Positions 25,945 through 36,400 of a stretch of 64,000 bases of DNA are shown one piece after another (position 1 is the stretch's first letter; each line of letters starts with the position of its first letter). The DNA comes from HTCC5015 sp051747425. Its GTDB lineage: Bacteria; Pseudomonadota; Gammaproteobacteria; HTCC5015. Under the pieces are notes generated by a model. It was given only the letters and a program-made list of their open reading frames with translations, had not been told where the DNA came from and made no database searches. Where the stretch lies: contig JBNJGD010000003.1 of the NCBI GenBank assembly GCA_051747425.1, forward strand, positions 1-64,000. Direction: 5' to 3'. The position numbers and the translations under genes were made by a program.

Positions 25945-26213
25945 GTCATTCCGGAAGCCGCGAAGCGGCTATCCGGAATCTCAATTCGGCAACCACCCTC
26001 TCCCCCAGCAGGAGAGGGGCCGGGGGAGAGGGTGCGTCAGCCCGTAGGAGCGGCGCCCCCGCCGCGACCGCCACAGCAACCACAACACCGTCATTGCGAA
26101 CCCCGCAAAGCAATCTGCCGGAATCCCCCTTCGGCAACCCCTTCTCCCCTTGTGGGAGAGGGCCGGGGAGAGGGGGCGTCATTCCGGAAAGCGCACCGCG
26201 CTTATCCAGAATC
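25945..26213. repeat. REP-like palindrome cluster (families A-B-C-D-B-A)
   Basis: Six palindromic units lie in a gene-free stretch. Family A (ATTCCGGA ... TCCGGAAT hairpins) is at 25945-25980 and 26178-26213. Family B (TTCGGCAACC followed by a C/T-rich then G/A-rich hairpin around GAGAGGG) is at 25985-26039 and 26130-26177. Family C (GTAGGAGCGGCG ... CGCCGCGACC) is at 26044-26069. Family D (GTCATTGCGAA ... AAGCAATCTG) is at 26090-26118. Families A and C recur before htpG. These are typical repetitive extragenic palindromes; no transposase is present nearby. Confidence 0.8.
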
Positions 26214-26423
26214 TCTCCCAAAACACACAAACCCTGTGCTAACTTACACTCGCAACAAACACAGGGACGCGTCAAAATTGCCTCAGATCTCCAAAGAAAT
26301 TTAATAAATTCAAAGGATTGGAAAAATATAACGAAGAGGTGTGCGGCTCAATGCCCCTGATGTAACTGTTGGGCATCTATCCACACCCTGATATCCAGAA
26401 ATATGTTGAGCAAGTAATCTAAT
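26214..26423 (+). promoter_or_regulatory. Leader region of the type I R-M operon
   Basis: AT-richer than its surroundings. It contains an inverted repeat CCCTGTG (26232-26238) / CACAGGG (26260-26266), and a weak promoter-like pair TTGCCT (26278-26283) and TTAATA (26301-26306) with a 17-base spacer. No small regulator gene (C protein) is seen. Confidence 0.35.
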
Positions 26424-28883
26424 ATGGCAATCAAGAAATCCGAACTTTACAGCTCCCTCTGGGCCTCCTGCGATGAATTGCGCGGGGGCATGGATGCATC
26501 CCAGTACAAGGACTATGTCCTGTTCATGCTGTTCATCAAGTACATCTCGGACAAGTACGCCGATTACGACGGCTTCAAGCCGCCGGTGGTTATCCCCGAG
26601 GGGGCCGGCTTCGCCGACATGGTCAAGCTCAAGGGCAAGAGTGATATCGGCGACAGGATCAACACACAGATCATTCAGCCGCTGATCGATGCCAATGAGC
26701 GTCTGGCGCGCAGTGACTTCCCCGATTTTGACGACCCAAACAAACTGGGTGAGGGGCCAGCAAAGGTACATCGTCTCACCAATCTTGTTAGTATTTTTCA
26801 AAAGCCGGAGCTGAACTTCGCCAAGAACCGCGCCGAGCACGACGACATCCTCGGCGATGCCTACGAATACTTGATGCGCCACTTCGCTTCGGAAAGCGGC
26901 AAGAGCAAGGGCCAGTTCTACACCCCCTCCGAGGTCAGCCGGGTGATTGCCCAGGTGATCGGTATTTCGCCGGAGACCGCCGTGGCCTCAACCACCGCCT
27001 ACGATCCAACCTGCGGCTCGGGCTCGCTACTGCTCAAGGTCGCCGCCGAGGCCGGCAAGCACATCACCCTGGAAGGGCAGGAAAAGGACGTGACCACCGC
27101 CGGTCTTGCCCGCATGAACATGATCCTGCACGACTTTCCCACCGCCAACATCGTGCAGGGCGACACCCTGTCCAACCCCAAGTTCAGGGATGGTGAGGGG
27201 CTCCGCACCTACGACTATGTGGTGGCCAATCCGCCGTTCTCCGACAAGAGCTGGAGCACCGGGCTGACCCCGGCCGAGGACCTCTACCAGCGCTTTGCCT
27301 GGGGCGTGCCGCCGGCCAAGCAGGGCGACTACGCTTACCTGCTGCACATCATTCGCTCACTGAAAAGCACCGGCAAGGGTGCGGTCATCCTGCCCCACGG
27401 CGTGCTCTTCCGTGGCAATGCCGAAGCCGTCATCCGCAAGCAGCTGGTGCGCTCCGGCTACCTCAAGGGCATCATTGGCCTGCCCGCCAACCTGTTCTAC
27501 GGTACTGGCATTCCCGCCTGCATCCTGGTGCTGGACAAGGACAACGCCCAGGCGCGTAAGGGCATCTTCATGATCGACGCCTCCAAAGGCTTCATCAAGG
27601 ACGGCAACAAGAACCGCCTGCGCGAGCAGGACATTCACCGTATCGTCGATACCTTCAACAAGCAGGCCGCCATTGCGCGCTACGCCCGCATGGTGCCTTT
27701 CGACGAGATCGCAGATGAAAAGAACGACTACAACCTCAACCTGCCGCGTTATATCGACACCAGCGAACCGGAAGACCGCCATGACATCCACGCTCACCTG
27801 AATGGCGGCATCCCCGAGCGTGATATCGATGGCGACGAAGCCGCTATCCCGCCGGTGCCGGGATTGAGCGCCTACTGGCAGGTCTTTCCCGCCCTGCGGG
27901 AGACCCTGTTCCGCGCCAGAGAGCCGGGCTACGCCGATCTGGCCGTCGAGGCCCAGGACATCAAGCCCGCCATCCTCGAGCACGACGAGTTCGCCGCCTT
28001 CCGCGCCCGGGTCACTGAGTTGTTCCAGCAATGGCGCGAGCGCAACACTCCGGTGCTGAAGGGCTTTGATGTGGACGGCCAGCCAAAGGCACTTATCACC
28101 ACCATCGGTGAGGATCTGCTGGAGACCTTCCGCGCTGCACCGCTGCTTGACCCCTACGACCTCTACCAGCACCTGATGGACTACTGGTTTGAGGCCCTGC
28201 AGGACGACGCGTACGAGATCACCGCCGACGGCTGGGTGGCTGAACCCCGCCGGGTGCTGGAAGAGATCAAAACCGGCAAGAAAAAGGGGCAGATGAAAGA
28301 CAAGGGCTGGACCTGCGACCTGATTCCCAAGCCCTATTTGGTCGCCCGCTACTTCGCCGACGAACAGGCCGAACTCGAAGCCCTGCAAACCGAGCTGGAA
28401 TCCCTGGCCGCCGAGCAGACCGAACTGGAAGAAGAACACGGCGGCGAGGACGGCGCCTTCGCCGAGCTGGACAAGATCAACAAGGGCGAAGTCAGCAAAC
28501 GGCTCAAAGAGATCAAGGGCGACCCGGACGTCGCCGACGAGGCCCGGGTGCTCAAGCAGTGGAGCCAACTGGACAAAAAACAGAGCGACCTCAAGAAGCA
28601 GATCAAGGAGCGCGAGGCCGCTCTCGACCTGCTCGCCTACGACAAATACCCGCAACTGAGCGTGGATGAGATCAAGACCCTGGTAGTGGACGACAAATGG
28701 CTCACGGCCATGGAAGCCGCCGTGCAGGGTGATCTGGAACGCGTCTCCGAGACACTCACCGGCCGCGTGCGGGAATTGGCCGAACGCTACGCGACACCGC
28801 TGCCAGAATTGACCGAGCGCGTGGAAACGCTGTCGGCGCGGGTGGACGAGCACCTGAAGCAGGTGGGGGCGACATGGGCGTAA
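26424..28883 (+). CDS. hsdM: Type I restriction-modification DNA methyltransferase subunit HsdM
   Basis: 819 residues. N-terminal HsdM helical domain (about 1-150), then the adenine methyltransferase fold with SAM-binding DPTCGSGSLL near 194-203 and catalytic NPPF near 269-272. The family core is about 500 residues; the extra C-terminal 300 carries a Glu/Lys-rich coiled coil (about 650-760), a form known in many type I systems. Methylates the adenines in the site chosen by HsdS and is needed with HsdR for cleavage. First gene of the operon. Confidence 0.95.
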   Translation: MAIKKSELYSSLWASCDELRGGMDASQYKDYVLFMLFIKYISDKYADYDGFKPPVVIPEGAGFADMVKLKGKSDIGDRINTQIIQPLIDANERLARSDFPDFDDPNKLGEGPAKVHRLTNLVSIFQKPELNFAKNRAEHDDILGDAYEYLMRHFASESGKSKGQFYTPSEVSRVIAQVIGISPETAVASTTAYDPTCGSGSLLLKVAAEAGKHITLEGQEKDVTTAGLARMNMILHDFPTANIVQGDTLSNPKFRDGEGLRTYDYVVANPPFSDKSWSTGLTPAEDLYQRFAWGVPPAKQGDYAYLLHIIRSLKSTGKGAVILPHGVLFRGNAEAVIRKQLVRSGYLKGIIGLPANLFYGTGIPACILVLDKDNAQARKGIFMIDASKGFIKDGNKNRLREQDIHRIVDTFNKQAAIARYARMVPFDEIADEKNDYNLNLPRYIDTSEPEDRHDIHAHLNGGIPERDIDGDEAAIPPVPGLSAYWQVFPALRETLFRAREPGYADLAVEAQDIKPAILEHDEFAAFRARVTELFQQWRERNTPVLKGFDVDGQPKALITTIGEDLLETFRAAPLLDPYDLYQHLMDYWFEALQDDAYEITADGWVAEPRRVLEEIKTGKKKGQMKDKGWTCDLIPKPYLVARYFADEQAELEALQTELESLAAEQTELEEEHGGEDGAFAELDKINKGEVSKRLKEIKGDPDVADEARVLKQWSQLDKKQSDLKKQIKEREAALDLLAYDKYPQLSVDEIKTLVVDDKWLTAMEAAVQGDLERVSETLTGRVRELAERYATPLPELTERVETLSARVDEHLKQVGATWA

Positions 28884-30154
28884 ACCGGGAAGGAACGGTA
28901 ATGCATGATGCCTCGGCGGAGTATGACCTGCAGATGGGCCAGACGACGGTGCCGATTGGCTACAAGCAGACTGAAGTGGGGGTAATTCCGGAGGATTGGG
29001 ATGTGAAGCCGCTCCACAACCTTTCGATCATTTCCCGCCTTGCTGGGGCTGAATACACCTCATTATGGAAAGAATCACCGGATGGGGAGATCATAGCACT
29101 GCGCGGGTTCAATATTGGTCAAGGGAAAATTATCGAGCGGGATGTTGTTAGAATTTCGAATAAACTTTCACTGAAATTAAAACGCTCACGTTTATGCAAA
29201 GGTGATGTGGTCTATCCATGCGTAGGATCGATCGGCAATGCTGTCGTGATCAACGACGACAATAAATATCATATCCAACAAAATATCGCGAGAATCACCC
29301 CCGACCCAGAGTATATAAGCCCTCACTTTCTTGCGAATTTTCTCATGAGTTCTCTCGCTAATAGGGAGGTCGAGCGATTTTCATCAAGTTCCAGTCAACC
29401 GAGTGTGTTGGTTGGAAGTTTAAGGCAATATCGTGTCCCGCTTCCTCCTCGTATTTCTGAACAACGCGCCATCGCCACCGCCTTGAGCGATGTTGATGCC
29501 TTGATCGAGGGGCTGGACCAGCTGATCGCCAAAAAGCGCGACCTTAAACAGGCCGCCATGCAGAAACTCCTCAACGGCGAAACACGCCTGCCGGGTTTTG
29601 AGGGGGAGTGGAGGGTGAAGCAGCTTGACGACCTTGCTCATATTGTCATGGGACAATCACCGAATTCATCTAATTACAATTTAAGCGGGGATGGTCTTCC
29701 GTTGATTCAGGGAAACGCGGACATTGATGGGCGAAAAACGATTAAACGAGTGTTCACAACCCAGATTACTAAGCACGGTCGAGCAGGGGATATCCTTATG
29801 TCGGTCCGGGCTCCAGTTGGCGAGATATCGCGCGCCACGTTTGAAGTCTGTCTTGGTCGCGGAGTTTGCGCACTTCGGTCTACGAATGAGTTTCTTTATC
29901 ACTATCTAATCTATCTTGAGCCAAGTTGGGCGAAGCATTCGAAAGGCTCGACTTTCGATTCCGTTAATTCCGCAGACATCAAAACTGTTGAAGTCTGGCT
30001 ACCGAGTGATCCTGACGAGCAATTTGCCATCGCCTCCATCCTTTCCGACATGGACGCCGAACTCGAAGCCCTGGAACAGCGCCGCATCAAGACTGCCGAA
30101 CTCAAGCAGGCGATGATGCAGGAGCTGCTGACCGGAAGGACGCGACTGGTATGA
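28874..30154 (+). CDS. hsdS: Type I restriction-modification specificity subunit HsdS
   Basis: Up to 426 residues. Two target-recognition domains (about 30-185 and 230-390), each followed by a conserved helical spacer (around ISEQRAIATALSDVDALIEGLD and DEQFAIASILSDMDAELEALE). Each TRD reads one half of a bipartite site and positions HsdM and HsdR. The first TRD is clearly more AT-rich than the flanking hsdM and hsdR, as expected of exchanged recognition domains. The start at 28874 overlaps hsdM by ten bases; ATG 28901, preceded by GGAAGGA, is an equally good start. Confidence 0.94.
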   Translation: MGVNREGTVMHDASAEYDLQMGQTTVPIGYKQTEVGVIPEDWDVKPLHNLSIISRLAGAEYTSLWKESPDGEIIALRGFNIGQGKIIERDVVRISNKLSLKLKRSRLCKGDVVYPCVGSIGNAVVINDDNKYHIQQNIARITPDPEYISPHFLANFLMSSLANREVERFSSSSSQPSVLVGSLRQYRVPLPPRISEQRAIATALSDVDALIEGLDQLIAKKRDLKQAAMQKLLNGETRLPGFEGEWRVKQLDDLAHIVMGQSPNSSNYNLSGDGLPLIQGNADIDGRKTIKRVFTTQITKHGRAGDILMSVRAPVGEISRATFEVCLGRGVCALRSTNEFLYHYLIYLEPSWAKHSKGSTFDSVNSADIKTVEVWLPSDPDEQFAIASILSDMDAELEALEQRRIKTAELKQAMMQELLTGRTRLV

Positions 30155-31509
30155 CCGCCGCCAGTCCGCTCAACAAAGGCCTGCTCAGCGTCCGGGAGTT
30201 GCTGGCGGATGGCGACTTGGCCATTCCCGAGTACCAGCGGCCCTACAAATGGACCGGCAAGCATATCAATCAGCTGTTTTCCGATATTGCCCTGCACAAG
30301 GACAAGGGCGCCTATCGGCTGGGCACGGTTGTGTTTCATCAACACAAGGGCAAACGCAATATCGTGGATGGTCAGCAGCGAACCATCAGCCTGATGCTGG
30401 GCGTTTTGGCTTTGGTCAATGAGCGCCTGCCTGCGCGAGCAGGCGAAAATTCGATTAAATGGCCGGATCTGCGTAAGCAGCTCAATGAGTTGTATGCTTG
30501 CCTGCTGAATTTCAATCCTCGGTTTGACAGCGCTATCTCACAGGCCAATATCCATAACAACTACCTGGCGGTCAGTCGTATTGTGTCACGGCCGGATTTC
30601 ACCGAGGAGATGGTTGATTTCCTGCTCAACAAGTGTGAGCTGGTTTATTTCGAGCTGGATAATATCTCCGAGGCGTTTCAGTTTTTCGATTCCCAGAATG
30701 CCCGGGGCCGCGATCTGGAGCCACACGACCTGCTGAAGGCCTTTCATCTACGCGAGTTCTCAGCCGAGGACGAACCCCGAAAAGCCGAAGTGGTCAGTCA
30801 CTGGGAAAGCTGCGAAACCGATGAACTGGCAAAGCTTTTTTCCCGTTATCTATTCCGCATCCGAAACTGGTCCCGTGGTGCCTCGGCGCGTTATTTCGGC
30901 AAGGAGCATACGCACCTTTTCAAAGGCGTCAATATAGATCGCATTCATCACTTTCCCTATGTGGAACAGCTTCGCATGGCCCATCAGTTTGTGGACGACT
31001 ACAACAAGTATGATCGCCAACTGGAATTTCCTTTTAATCTGAATCAAATCATTATCAATGGTAGGCGATTCTTCGAAATGGTTGCCCACTATCAATCTAA
31101 GATCGGGCAGTTTCAGGGAAACAACCTTCTTCCACTGGAAGGGTTCTCCTCCCGGATTATGATAACCCTTAGGAAGTACGAGGGTAAGCATCGCATGGGG
31201 GATCGCTATGTGCGGTCCCTGTTTGACTGCGTGATGATCGCCTATATCGACAAATTCGGTATGGTGGAGATTCCGAGAGCGATAGAGAAAGCCTTTATCT
31301 GGGCTTATAGCCTTCGCCTGAAAATGAAGGCCGTACAGCTGGCCACCATGGACAATTATGTGCTTGATAAAAATATGTTCTTGCTGATTAAGGAAGCGAC
31401 CCGGCCGGTGGATTTTCTCGGCGTCGATTTGTCCGTGTTACAGGCCTCGAATGCGACCAAAGTTGAGGATATCGAAAAGCTGTTCAGGGAGATGCGCTAC
31501 TGTGAGTGA
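30151..31509 (+). CDS. DUF262 domain protein without HNH domain
   Basis: 452 residues. The DUF262 (GmrS-like) N-terminal domain is clear: IPEYQRPYKW, the DGQQR motif at 73-77 (the NTP-binding/hydrolysis signature of the ParB/DUF262 fold) and NARGRDL near 183. The C-terminal half is helical and lacks the DUF1524 HNH-type signature of the next gene. DUF262 proteins occur in modification-dependent restriction (GmrSD, BrxU, SspE). Translationally coupled to hsdS by a four-base overlap. I infer a defence role; the exact task beside a type I enzyme is unknown. Confidence 0.85.
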   Translation: MTAASPLNKGLLSVRELLADGDLAIPEYQRPYKWTGKHINQLFSDIALHKDKGAYRLGTVVFHQHKGKRNIVDGQQRTISLMLGVLALVNERLPARAGENSIKWPDLRKQLNELYACLLNFNPRFDSAISQANIHNNYLAVSRIVSRPDFTEEMVDFLLNKCELVYFELDNISEAFQFFDSQNARGRDLEPHDLLKAFHLREFSAEDEPRKAEVVSHWESCETDELAKLFSRYLFRIRNWSRGASARYFGKEHTHLFKGVNIDRIHHFPYVEQLRMAHQFVDDYNKYDRQLEFPFNLNQIIINGRRFFEMVAHYQSKIGQFQGNNLLPLEGFSSRIMITLRKYEGKHRMGDRYVRSLFDCVMIAYIDKFGMVEIPRAIEKAFIWAYSLRLKMKAVQLATMDNYVLDKNMFLLIKEATRPVDFLGVDLSVLQASNATKVEDIEKLFREMRYCE

Positions 31510-33496
31510 TGGCATCAGTCAGCTTTCGGTCAGGGGCCTGTTCAGCGATGAAGCAGATTATGTTATCCCCATGTACCAGCGCAATTACGCCTGGGGCGAA
31601 GGGGAGGTCACCCAGTTGATTCAGGATGTGCTGGACGAGATGCCAGGCGAACCGGCCCATAGCAATGCCGAAAAGCCCTATTATATCGGCACGCTGGTGG
31701 TGTTCCGGAGAACGCAGCAAGCGAGTGAGCGCCCGTTGTATGAAGTAATTGATGGCCAGCAGCGCCTCACGACCTTGTGCTTGCTGGCGTCGTACTTTCG
31801 TAGCAGAAAAGATGAACTCGCGGACGCGCAATGGTTTGATCGCCAATGTGTGCGCTTTGAAAGCCGCCCGAAATCAGACCGTGCATTGGCAGCGATCTTT
31901 GAAGGCAAGGCTGTGGGAAAGCATGCGGACCGGTTTCATACCGATGAATACAACAGCGATATCATTAACGGCTACCAGCTTGTTCAGAAGCTTCTGCCCA
32001 GGTTGATTGAAAATAGTCCTCAGGCCACCCTTCCCGCTTTTGCTAAATACCTATCAGGTCAGGTGCAGATCATGCGCGTGCAGGTGCCGGATGATACCGA
32101 CCTTAACCACTATTTCGAGATTATGAATAACAGGGGCGAGCAACTTGAAAAGCACGAAGTGCTCAAATCCCGCCTTATGAGCGTGCTTGATGAGAAAGAT
32201 CACCCGGTTTTGCATCGGGTCTGGGAGGCTTGTTCCAACATGGGGCGCTATATCCAGATGGGCTTTACCCGGGATCAGCGAGATGGCCTTTTCGGCAAGG
32301 AAGATTGGGGGCGGCTGGTGCCGGGCAACTTTGCCGAGCTTTCGTCACTGCTCGCGAATGCCCATGAGAACTCAGATTCAGGGAAGGCGTTGCGGTTGAC
32401 TGACATCATCAAGCCGGGTTTTCATAAGGGTAAACGCAAAAGTACAGAGCGTGGTGACGATGAACCGCCTGAACGCTTCAATACCGTAATCAACTTTCCG
32501 AACTTTCTTTTGCAGGTGCTGAGAGTTTCGACCGGACAGGATATTACGCTGGATGACAAGCGTTTGATCAGCGTCTTTGAGAAACATGTGCTTCGTACGG
32601 GTGACGCTGAGAAGCGGGTGAAACACTTTGTTTACGATTTGCTCAGGTGCAAGCTCCTGTTCGATCACTACATTATCAAAAGGGAGTTTGCCGGGAATGT
32701 CGATGCCTGGAGCTTGAAGCGCCTGAAATGGCAGTCTTCAAGCAAGAGCAATGATTATGTCAACACTTTTGGCGATGAAGATCAGGGTGACGACGCTAAC
32801 CGGCGGATATTGATGCTGCAGTCTGCCCTGCATGTCTCGGCGCCAACCATGGTCTACAAGCATTGGCTTAATGCGGTCTTGCACTTTCTCTATCAAAGCA
32901 CTGAGGTAAAATATCCCGAATATCTGGAGAGGCTGGAATCAGTTGCCCGCTGTTTTGTGTATGACCGGTTTCTCGCGCAAGGTTCCGGTGCGGAATATTA
33001 CGACATGATTTATCAAAATGAGGGCGCTCTGAAGGCTTGCGACTGGGGCGATGTTGATGAATCGAGATTGCGTTATGGAAATATTGTCAATAACCTGGTG
33101 TTTAACTACCTGGATTACCTGCTGTGGCTTGAGTACAGAAAGAAGAAAGGTCGAATTCGTGACTATGAGTTTTCATTCCGTAGTTCGGTAGAGCACTTCT
33201 ACCCTCAGAATCCCATGGAAGGCCACGCCCGGCTCCAGGAGGAAGTTCTTCATTCATTCGGCAATTTGTGCCTGATCAGCCATAGTAAAAACTCGACTCT
33301 GAGCCGTTACATGCCCAAGGCGAAAAAGGATCATTACGAAGCGGGGGGGCTGGACAGCATCAAGCAGTGGCTGATGATGCAGCCAGACGAGTCGGGGAAG
33401 TACGAGTGGGGGAAGGACGAGATCAGGCGCCATTATGACGCGATGATAGACGTGTTCAAGGCTGACCTGGCCAAGGGGGCGGTTGCCAATGACTAA
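31502..33496 (+). CDS. DUF262-DUF1524 nuclease (GmrSD/SspE-like)
   Basis: 664 residues, GTG start with AGGGAG about ten bases upstream, overlapping the previous gene by eight bases. N-terminal DUF262: IPMYQRNYAWGE, DGQQR at 84-88, NNRGEQL from 209. C-terminal DUF1524 HNH-like nuclease: SVEHFYPQNP with Glu564/His565, then GNLCLISHSKNSTLS. This is the full GmrS-GmrD order in one chain, as in GmrSD type IV restriction enzymes, which sense modified DNA via nucleotide hydrolysis and cut it. Composition is more AT-rich than hsdM/hsdR, suggesting separate origin. Could be restricting or regulating within the type I locus. Confidence 0.88.
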   Translation: MSDGISQLSVRGLFSDEADYVIPMYQRNYAWGEGEVTQLIQDVLDEMPGEPAHSNAEKPYYIGTLVVFRRTQQASERPLYEVIDGQQRLTTLCLLASYFRSRKDELADAQWFDRQCVRFESRPKSDRALAAIFEGKAVGKHADRFHTDEYNSDIINGYQLVQKLLPRLIENSPQATLPAFAKYLSGQVQIMRVQVPDDTDLNHYFEIMNNRGEQLEKHEVLKSRLMSVLDEKDHPVLHRVWEACSNMGRYIQMGFTRDQRDGLFGKEDWGRLVPGNFAELSSLLANAHENSDSGKALRLTDIIKPGFHKGKRKSTERGDDEPPERFNTVINFPNFLLQVLRVSTGQDITLDDKRLISVFEKHVLRTGDAEKRVKHFVYDLLRCKLLFDHYIIKREFAGNVDAWSLKRLKWQSSSKSNDYVNTFGDEDQGDDANRRILMLQSALHVSAPTMVYKHWLNAVLHFLYQSTEVKYPEYLERLESVARCFVYDRFLAQGSGAEYYDMIYQNEGALKACDWGDVDESRLRYGNIVNNLVFNYLDYLLWLEYRKKKGRIRDYEFSFRSSVEHFYPQNPMEGHARLQEEVLHSFGNLCLISHSKNSTLSRYMPKAKKDHYEAGGLDSIKQWLMMQPDESGKYEWGKDEIRRHYDAMIDVFKADLAKGAVAND

Positions 33497-36400
33497 TGTG
33501 GCCCGCCCCGAGCGCCTGACCCAGAACCGTGTGGTGGATCTGTTCACCGACGGCAATCATCCGGATGGCCTCGGCTACCGGTATCTGGGCGACTGGCACC
33601 AGCGCGAGAACAACCGGGCTATCGAGGTCGAGCTGCTGCGTGCTAACCTGCATGAGCGCGGCTACTCCGAGGCGCATATCGCCGCCGCCCTGCAAAAACT
33701 CGAGGCAGCAGCCGATGTCACCGGCGTAACGCTGTATCAGGCTAATCTCCGCACCTACAACCTGCTGCGCTACGGGGCGCCGGTGCAGATAGCCGTCGGG
33801 CAGGCACACGAAACTGTTCACCTGATCGACTGGGACCACCCGGAAAACAATGATTTCGCGCTGGCTGAAGAGGTCACTCTCAAGGGTGGGCACGAGCGCC
33901 GGCCCGACCTCGTGCTGTATATCAATGGCATCGCCATCGCGGTGATCGAGCTCAAGCGCAGTTCCGTGGAGATTGCCGATGGTGTGCGCCAGCTGATCAC
34001 CAATCAGGAGCCGATTTTCAATCAGGGCTTTTTCAGCACGGTACAACTGCTTTTCGCCGGCAGTGATTCCCAGGGGCTGCGCTACGGCACCACTGGTACA
34101 CCGGAACAGTTCTTTGTGCAGTGGAAGGACGAGGAGGAAGGCGGCGCGCTGACCGAGGGTACGCTGCTGGACCGGCCGTTGGCTCAGATGTGTGGCAAGG
34201 CACGTTTGCTGGAGCTGATTCGCGATTTCATTATTTTTGACGCTGGCCAGAAGAAAGTGCCCCGGCCGCACCAGTACGCGGGCATCAAGGCCGCCCAGGC
34301 GCGCATTGCCCAGCGTGAGGGCGGGGTCATTTGGCACACCCAGGGCAGCGGCAAAAGCATTCTGATGGTACTGCTGGCCAAATGGCTGATGGAGTACGAC
34401 CCTGAAGCGCGCATCCTGGTGGTGACCGACCGCGATGAGCTGGACAAGCAGATAGTGGGGGTGATGCATAATGCCGGGGTGGTGGGCGAGGATGCGCCGT
34501 CGCCACGAATCACCTCAAGGGCGCAGTTTGTGGAAAAGCTCGGCGCGACCACGCCGCGACTGCTGTGCGCGCTGGTGCACAAGTTTGACCCGGGCAACCT
34601 CAAGGGCGATCCGCCGCCGGTGCGCGGGCGCTTCTATGTGTTCGTGGACGAATGTCACCGTACCCAGGGCGGCGCCATGAACCGGCAAATGAAACGCTGG
34701 CTGGCGGATGCGATCTTTATTGGTTTTACCGGCACGCCGCTGCTGCGCAAGGACAGGCAGACCACCCGTGGCGTCTTCGGGAAAAATATTCATACCTATA
34801 AATTCCCCGAGGCGGTGGCGGACAAGGTGGTTCTGGACCTGAAATACGAAGCGCGCGATGTACCCCAGCGGCTGACTTCACAGCGGGCCATCGACACATG
34901 GTTTGAGCAGAAGACAAGGAACCTCAACAATTTCCAGAAGGCGGTGCTGCGCAAGCGGTGGGCAAACCTGGAAGAGTTGATGAGCGCTGCCGAGCGCAAG
35001 CAGCGCATCATTGCCGACATTATCGAGGACTTTAGCCTCAAGCCGCGGCTGAACAGCGACCGTGGCACGGCGATGCTCGTGGTGGCGAGCATTTACGATG
35101 CCTGCCACTACCTCCGCCTGTTCCAGAATACATCCTTTGGGCAGTACTGTGGGATCATTACCTCGTTCGAACCGAATCACAACGCCATCTCCCGAGAGCC
35201 GGCCAATAGCGATGAGCGTTACAAGTTCGACACTTATACGCAGTATGTTCTCAAGGATGGCCAGAGCACGAAGCAGTATGAGGACGAGATGAAGCGTCGC
35301 TTCAAGGAAGAGCCGGCCAACTGCAAGTTACTGATCGTGGTGAGCAAGCTGCTCACCGGTTTTGATGCACCCTCCTGCACCTATATCTACCTGGACAACG
35401 AGCTGCGCGACCACAACCTGTTTCAGGCGATTTGTCGGACCAACCGGCTGGATGGCGATGACAAGGACTACGGTTACATCGTTGATTTCAAGCAGATGTT
35501 CGGGGACGTGCAGCAGGCCATCGCCGTATACAGCTCGGATGAGCTGGATCAGGAGGACGGCGGCGCGGCCGAAAACAATGTCGAGCTGAAGAACTGGCTG
35601 GATGAGGGCAGAAAAAAGCTGGACACCGCCCGCGAGGCGTTGAAGTACCTGTGCGAGCCGGTGCCGCCGCCCCGCGAGATGGAACAGTACCTGCACACTT
35701 TCTGCGGCTACGCGGGCAACCCGGAGGCATTGGATGACACCGAGGTTTTGCGTATCAGCTTCTACAAAGGCACTGCCAGCTTTGTGCGCGCCTTTTCCGC
35801 CATTTCCCAGAATCTGGAGCAGGCCGGCTATTCCACCCGCGAGATCGCGGCACTGAATAGCGAAGTAGCTTTTTTCAGTGAGGTGCGCGACGCTATTAAG
35901 CGCCACTCCGGCGAGGAGTTGGATATCAAGCCCTATGAAGCCGACATGCGCCACCTGATCAATACCTACATCCAGGCCGACCCGGCGGAGGATCTGGGCG
36001 CGGTGGATAGCTATTCGCTGATGGAGCTGATCATCGAGACCGGCGTGCATGACGCCATCGCAAAGAAGCTGAATATGAGGGGCCGATTGTCGAATAACGC
36101 GGTCGCCGAAGGCATTATCAATAATGTCCGCAAGACCATTATCCGTGACCAGCTCACCGATCCGCGTTTCTACGAGCAACTGTCCAAACTGCTGGAAGAC
36201 CTGATTGAGGACTGGCGTACGGAAACAGTTTCCTACCAACAGTTTCTGCAGCGGGCCGAGGCGCTGGTCAAAAACATGGCGGCTGGTCATGGTGACGAGG
36301 ATACGCCGCCGGAGCTGGTAGATCGCCGTGAGGCCCAGGTGATCTATAACAACCTGCCGGACATTCTGGCCGCCTCTCGACCCGCGCACGAGGTCCGCGA

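Noticed and set aside
27357..28853. 498-codon open frame antisense to hsdM
   Set aside because: Mirror of hsdM codons, no recognisable domain or ribosome site.
30151..33496. Phosphorothioate-based Ssp/Dnd system
   Set aside because: SspE-like domain order is present, but no sspA-D or dnd genes are in the window.
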